NCBI GenBank assembly: GCA_013397845.1
Contig: VZTG01005150.1
Coordinates: 120,141-184,140, forward strand
Source of the DNA: Melanocharis versteri
Taxonomy: Eukaryota > Chordata > Aves > Passeriformes > Melanocharitidae
DNA: 64,000 bases
Direction: 5' to 3'
The notes under the pieces are model-generated. The model was not told the origin of the DNA. It worked only from the letters and a program-made list of their open reading frames with translations, and did no database searches. The position numbers and the translations under genes were made by a program. Shown here piece after piece: positions 59,331-64,000 of the stretch (positions within the stretch are counted from its first letter, which is position 1; every line of letters starts with the position of its first letter).

Positions 59331-62300
59331 AAAATGCCCAAATAACTCTACTGCTTGGCACCTGTTTAAGTTGCTAAATATTGGATCAAGTGATTCACAT
59401 TACCATGGAGTACCATAGATTTTTTCATTATGTGATACTTGGAACAAAGGCTCTCTTTTACAGTACCAAAAAGCACTCAGGGCAGGGTGAGAGCTCAGGG
59501 GTGATCAGGCCATTAAACATGAGACTGCCACTGCATGATCAAAACCCTTATGCTTTACCCAAGATGAAGCACTGACAACAATGCCCCCCAAAGTTTATCT
59601 GTCCCTTTCTGCTCTCCTTCCCACATTCCCCTGACATGTTTCTGCACACACAGGTTTAGGGAGCTTAAACTGGTTTTAGAAAAACAATCCAATGTGTTAC
59701 TGTGAAAGTGGTCTTGATCCACCCTCCACCACGGCTTCACAGACAGCTCTGCCCAGACAGCTGAGAAAGTCCAGCCACGGATCAAGATCAAATGCAGGTG
59801 GGCAAAGGGGCAAAGCAGGCTGGTGGGGGTCTTGTTGATGGTGGCAAGCTGCAAGTCTGGGGGGCAGAAGAACAAAGCTAAGAAGTGTGACATTGGTCCT
59901 ATCTCAAGCAGGTATTTGGTGTAAAGATCTGATTCTTGCAGGCGTGATTCAGAACTTACCAACACCCACAGAAATTGCTTTTACTGACTTCAGAAATTCT
60001 GATCTCTAAAGTTATTCTGTGTTCTAATTTATGTGTAAGAGCCAAACCAAATAATGTTTGCATTTGGTAAGACAGAAATAGCAAATCCCTGAGGATATTT
60101 TCTTTTCTTCAGAGATTATAAGGCTTTTTACTCAGATGGAAAACCTCAATGGTAAAATTCATCCTAATTTTATGTATCTAATGTCTTTACATAACTAATG
60201 ATCAGGTATGATTCATCCTACCTACCTGAGATGTCTGCTTTGGGATGGGATAAATGCACCCCAGGCAAAATTGATTCGGTTGATTACCTCCCATCTGACC
60301 ATTACAGATGAATCCTCTTCCAATTGTTGGAAATAGAAAACATCTCTTCAGAGGCATGTTAACATTTTTGTCATGATGTTTGTAATGAGTTTCTTGATGA
60401 CTCAGATGGCATAGCTTCAAAGGGGTGAAGCACGGCTGGTCTGAAATTTTTATTTTCTCTCTGTTTATGCACATATATACACACAGAGCTACTTTGAATA
60501 CATGAATGCTGAAAGCCCATTTTCTTCCATAATTGGTAGATTCTCCACTACAAAGACTCAGCTCCTTGAGCCTGGCACCCTGTGGGGTCACTTACATGGC
60601 TGCAAAGTGGATGCTCACTCCTGTTGTGAGCTTTACATCTGCTTAGCACAGCTGTGAATGGCCCAGTTCAGTACAGGATGGCAGAGAACTGAGTCCTTAG
60701 GAGTTGTATTCTCTTTGACTGTAGATTTTTTATCCCGTCAGTGCACAGTTTAAGCAAGAAGTTTCCAACAGGAAATCAAAACATGCACTTAACCCAGTGA
60801 AATTCTGAGGAGAAAAACATTCTCTTTGACAGCAAAACTGGTGACTAATTGACAGCAGGTCTGACAAAATCATCGGGAAATCATGAGACAGATAAATAAG
60901 TACAGGTGCATTTTCTCCCTCTTTCCTCCCATTTCAATAGATACAAATTAAAAGTAAATTCTTATTAAAAAAAAATCTGTGTGGCATTTAGTGGCTTTGA
61001 AGGCTGTTGGAGGCTAAAGTTTTTTATTTATTCCCACAGCATATGGAAGATAAGCAACAACACGGCAGGATATGGTGCTGTGGAAAGGACCCCTGCCACT
61101 TCCAGCTGGTACCCTGAATCAATGTAAATTCATTGACCTCTCTGCTATGGCCATGGACGTGACTTCTTGTGACATGAGTTCCTGTTCACTGGATCCTTCT
61201 CTTCAGGGTGGCATAGTCTGCAGTGCTAGGACATCCCAGGGAGTTAGAAATAAATGAGTGGCTCTTCCAAGGCTTTTTCTCAGCTTCTCTGTTGGTGGGA
61301 TAATTATAGTTTTAAGTTACTGTTATTAACTTAATGACCTGTTGCTCCTTGAGGAGAATACTGTGAGGAGATTTTTCCTGGTCCTGGCAAACAGCAACCG
61401 TCTGGTCTAGCTCAGATGCTGGAGGCTGCAGAGACTTGGACTGGCCATGTCAGAAGTCCTCATACTGGTGGACTTATTGGGAGTTTCCTATTCTCTCTGA
61501 AGTTTTCAGGACCAAACCAAAATGCAGAAATTGAGCCCTTGTGGATAATTGTTGGCCTTGTAGGCTTTTTCTGCTTAAATAGGATGAGTACCGCACAACT
61601 CAGCTCCTATTTTGGAATGTTACCACAGAAACCATCAGGTTTTGGGGGTGTTGGTAGGGCAGAGATTTTAAAATACTTTTTTCAAAGCTTTGTCACTCTG
61701 TTTAAATTTGGGCCAATAAAGTGAGTCCAGAGCAGTGTGTCTGCAGAGAACTGTGAGGCTGAGAAAAAACCTGTGCTCTTCTGTACCAAGAAAACATCAT
61801 GAGAAGGTAAAAAACATTGCAAAAGGTCACTGAAGAGAAGGCAAGGTTGGGATTCATGTTATCCAAGTATGAATGTAGCACCTACCTCACACCACACAGA
61901 GGTCAACATCTGGGTTAGTCCTCGTGTCTTGACAGATTTACTTTTCAGATTTGACACCCATTTCCAGATGGAATGAACTTTCCTTTTTCTCTCCACTGAC
62001 TACAAAGAGGTTCTAAACAGTTCAGCTGCAGATATTTACATGGAAGCCCTGACAGTAACTGAGGCAGCATTTAATGCACCAAGTGAACCAGCAGCCTATG
62101 GAGATGGGAACAGGATCTAAGTCAACACTTGTGAACACCAACCCCTTGACAAAACTGTGCTGCCACGTCATTTTTCACTTGATGCAAGAACTTGATGCAG
62201 AAAAATGCACCACTCTTGCTGCTGAAATCTCATGGTAGCTCCCTGCAATGATGTCTCGATGAATACACAAATGTAGGAAAGGCTGGAGTCTGTCAGGGTC

Positions 62301-64000
62301 CCAGAGTCTAGCACAGAGTCACTTTCTCTCCATCATTTTCTGCAAAGACTCCAAACCAGGTTAATTATTAGCCTGTTTCCAGTTAGGAATTTGTACCTGT
62401 TGGGTCATTGCTGCTAGGGCTAAGTCTCAATCTAAGGAAAGTATTTTTGGCAAGAAAATCCTTGTTAGTAACTACCTCAGTCTCATAAAAATTAAATCTA
62501 GTTTCTGTGGGGAAAGTAAGGGTTAAACATGTGTGGCCACTGTGGATATTCCTTTGCTACACTGCTTTCTTTGGGACTCTAGTTTGTTCTGCCCTCCCAA
62601 GGCTCTCTTGGGAATGACTGGATGCCTTTTCCTTGGAAGTCAAGGCATAAATGTGAAAGTATGAGCATAAAATGAAAAGCTCTTCAGTCAAAGGATTAGT
62701 TCAAAGAGAGAGTGAAAGTACATCCCAAACATATCAATATCAATGAGACCTCTCTAATATGCCTTGATACGCAGTTGTACAGACCTATCAAAGGTGTTAA
62801 AGAGACAGCTAAAGTGAGAAGAATCCCAAAGCTGAGTAAAGTAAAAGTCACAGATCAAACCTTATTAACACCTGTCGCTTACAACACCCACGTCAGAAGA
62901 AATTAGCACCTCTTGGCACAAATCCCACATGTACACAAAGCGAGTGATGCACAAGAAGAGGCGAAAAAGGGGATGAATATTAAACCAATCACTCAAAGGA
63001 AGGATTCATCTCCTGATCCTAGCTGCACATGGAGTAAAAAATAAAAAGTCTGTAGAGAAATTTTATAGGCAGAAAAGCAGCTGGGTACACCAGGGACCAG
63101 AGTCAAAGAGTGGAAGCTGTGAAGAGCAGATGAAGAACTCAGTTTGATCAAATGGGGGTGATTAAACACCAGTGAACTGAGAAATAATGAATACTTAGAT
63201 GAGTAATGGGGCTAAACACTGATTAAAACTAAGCACCTGTTTAGAAAGAAAACCAATCATTTTAAAGTACCAACAAAAAGAAAGGTCGAAGTCAGAGCAG
63301 TGACAAATATTGCTGTGACAGAAAGCCCCTACAGCACTCTGGTTGAATAGAGATAACAGAGGTAAATAACTTAAAAGTCATGAATTCAAAAGATGTGTGT
63401 GTTTGATTTTCTCTCTCCTTCAGGTCAGGTCGAAAGGACTGGAGTTTGCAATCGTGTTGATGGAAATGAAAAGACTGGAGGAGAGCTAGGGAAAAGGAGA
63501 ATTGTTCTGTGTCTAATTTACCGTGAGATGAGGGAACACATAGTGATGAGCCACACAGTCATCTTTCACCGTTTTGCTGCTCTGTACAGCTGCAGTGGCA
63601 ATACTATGTCTGTCATCCATTCACTTTTGGTGTCTATAAATGTACAATTGCCCCTTGCTGGCAGCAGTGATCAAGTATCTGAAATTCTCCTAATCTCTAA
63701 CAAGACTACTCCAGGCACATCCCACCTCTGCTGATCACTTTGACTGGCTTTATGGCCCCCACTATAAGCACAAATCAATAATTTTCTATTGAGTTTGGGG
63801 GCACGAGAGCCTTTGGGAATCTGCTTTTCCAGCCTGTCGTGTCTATGTTCACTGGCCATCCCCCTCATCAGACCCAACAGGCTTCATTTTCTCCTGGCCA
63901 TGTGAAGCCAAGGATGAGAGTGTATGTGCATGTAGATGTGTCTCTATAAAGGGAAGGCTGGTACTGCACTTTTTACTGAGGGAGGTACAGATGCTGCAGC
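59331..64000. other. Unique non-coding sequence, no gene seen
   Basis: No exon, RNA gene or repeat family is recognised up to the window edge. The longest frame is 136 codons (59555-59965, minus); others at 60202-60591 and 63393-63734 match nothing I know. A short A run lies near 60967. The segment 63540-63720 is evenly composed unique DNA and could be part of a conserved element, but nothing specific marks it. Confidence 0.65.

Noticed and set aside
1..64000. CRISPR arrays, insertion sequences, operons or prophage
   Set aside because: No regularly spaced repeats, no dense long open frames, no ribosome binding sites; the repeats are vertebrate retroelements.
1..64000. tRNA, rRNA, spliceosomal RNA or clear microRNA genes
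   Set aside because: I found no cloverleaf-compatible A/B box pairs or recognisable RNA sequences; the hairpins seen are too short or have too long a loop for a confident microRNA call.

Overview
The window looks like single-copy nuclear DNA from a bird, either intergenic or deep intronic. The clearest sign is a set of CR1 LINE 3' ends with the typical avian termini: a family-typical 3' tail plus an ATTCTATGA-type end at 6190-7005, and inverted copies starting with the AATCATAGAA / GAATCACTAAGG type of sequence at 8596, 27803, 27927 and 43939. The interspersed repeat load I can see is low, there are no Alu- or L1-like repeats, base composition is AT-leaning, CpG is depleted, and two isolated N characters sit beside homopolymers, as in a short-read draft assembly. 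I could not narrow it to an order or species.

I found no protein-coding gene, exon, tRNA, rRNA or other RNA gene that I can support. The longest open frames are 100-172 codons, lie on both strands, overlap one another, and show no family I recognise. Several are explained by repeats or composition: antisense of CR1 at 6177-6488 and 7914-8369, trinucleotide repeats giving leucine runs at 36344-36529 and 47989-48237, and a GC-rich patch giving the longest frame at 11952-12470. There are no bacterial features.

Layout: 1-6189 is unique sequence with T-tracts. 6190-8760 is a repeat cluster with a 5'-truncated CR1 (+), a much older CR1/L3-like copy (+) and a CR1 3' end (-). 8761-12040 is unique, with a T-tract and an N. 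12041-12420 is a local GC/CpG-rich patch with a possible G-quadruplex. 12421-23159 is unique. 23160-24020 is a markedly AT-rich block. 24021-27802 is unique and holds a perfect CRE octamer at 27390. Two consecutive CR1 3' ends lie at 27803-27985. 27986-36490 is AT-rich unique DNA with a short strong hairpin at 28551 and a 34-bp imperfect inverted repeat at 32370-32506. 36491-43938 holds microsatellites, a second N, a good MIR SINE relic and a G-rich/AP-1 segment. A CR1 3' end lies at 43939-44072. The remainder, 44073-64000, is unique sequence with a trinucleotide microsatellite beside a candidate conserved element near 48.4 kb, a probable MIR, an old CR1 tail at 53.3 kb, a TA/TG microsatellite at 55.6 kb and a diverged 38-bp tandem repeat at 59.25 kb.

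There is no gene network to describe. If the window has a function, it is most likely regulatory, and the candidate regulatory segments are flagged at low confidence because only cross-species alignment or chromatin data could confirm them. I did not find a convincing new biological system. The most distinctive unexplained structure is the long inverted repeat at 32370-32506.
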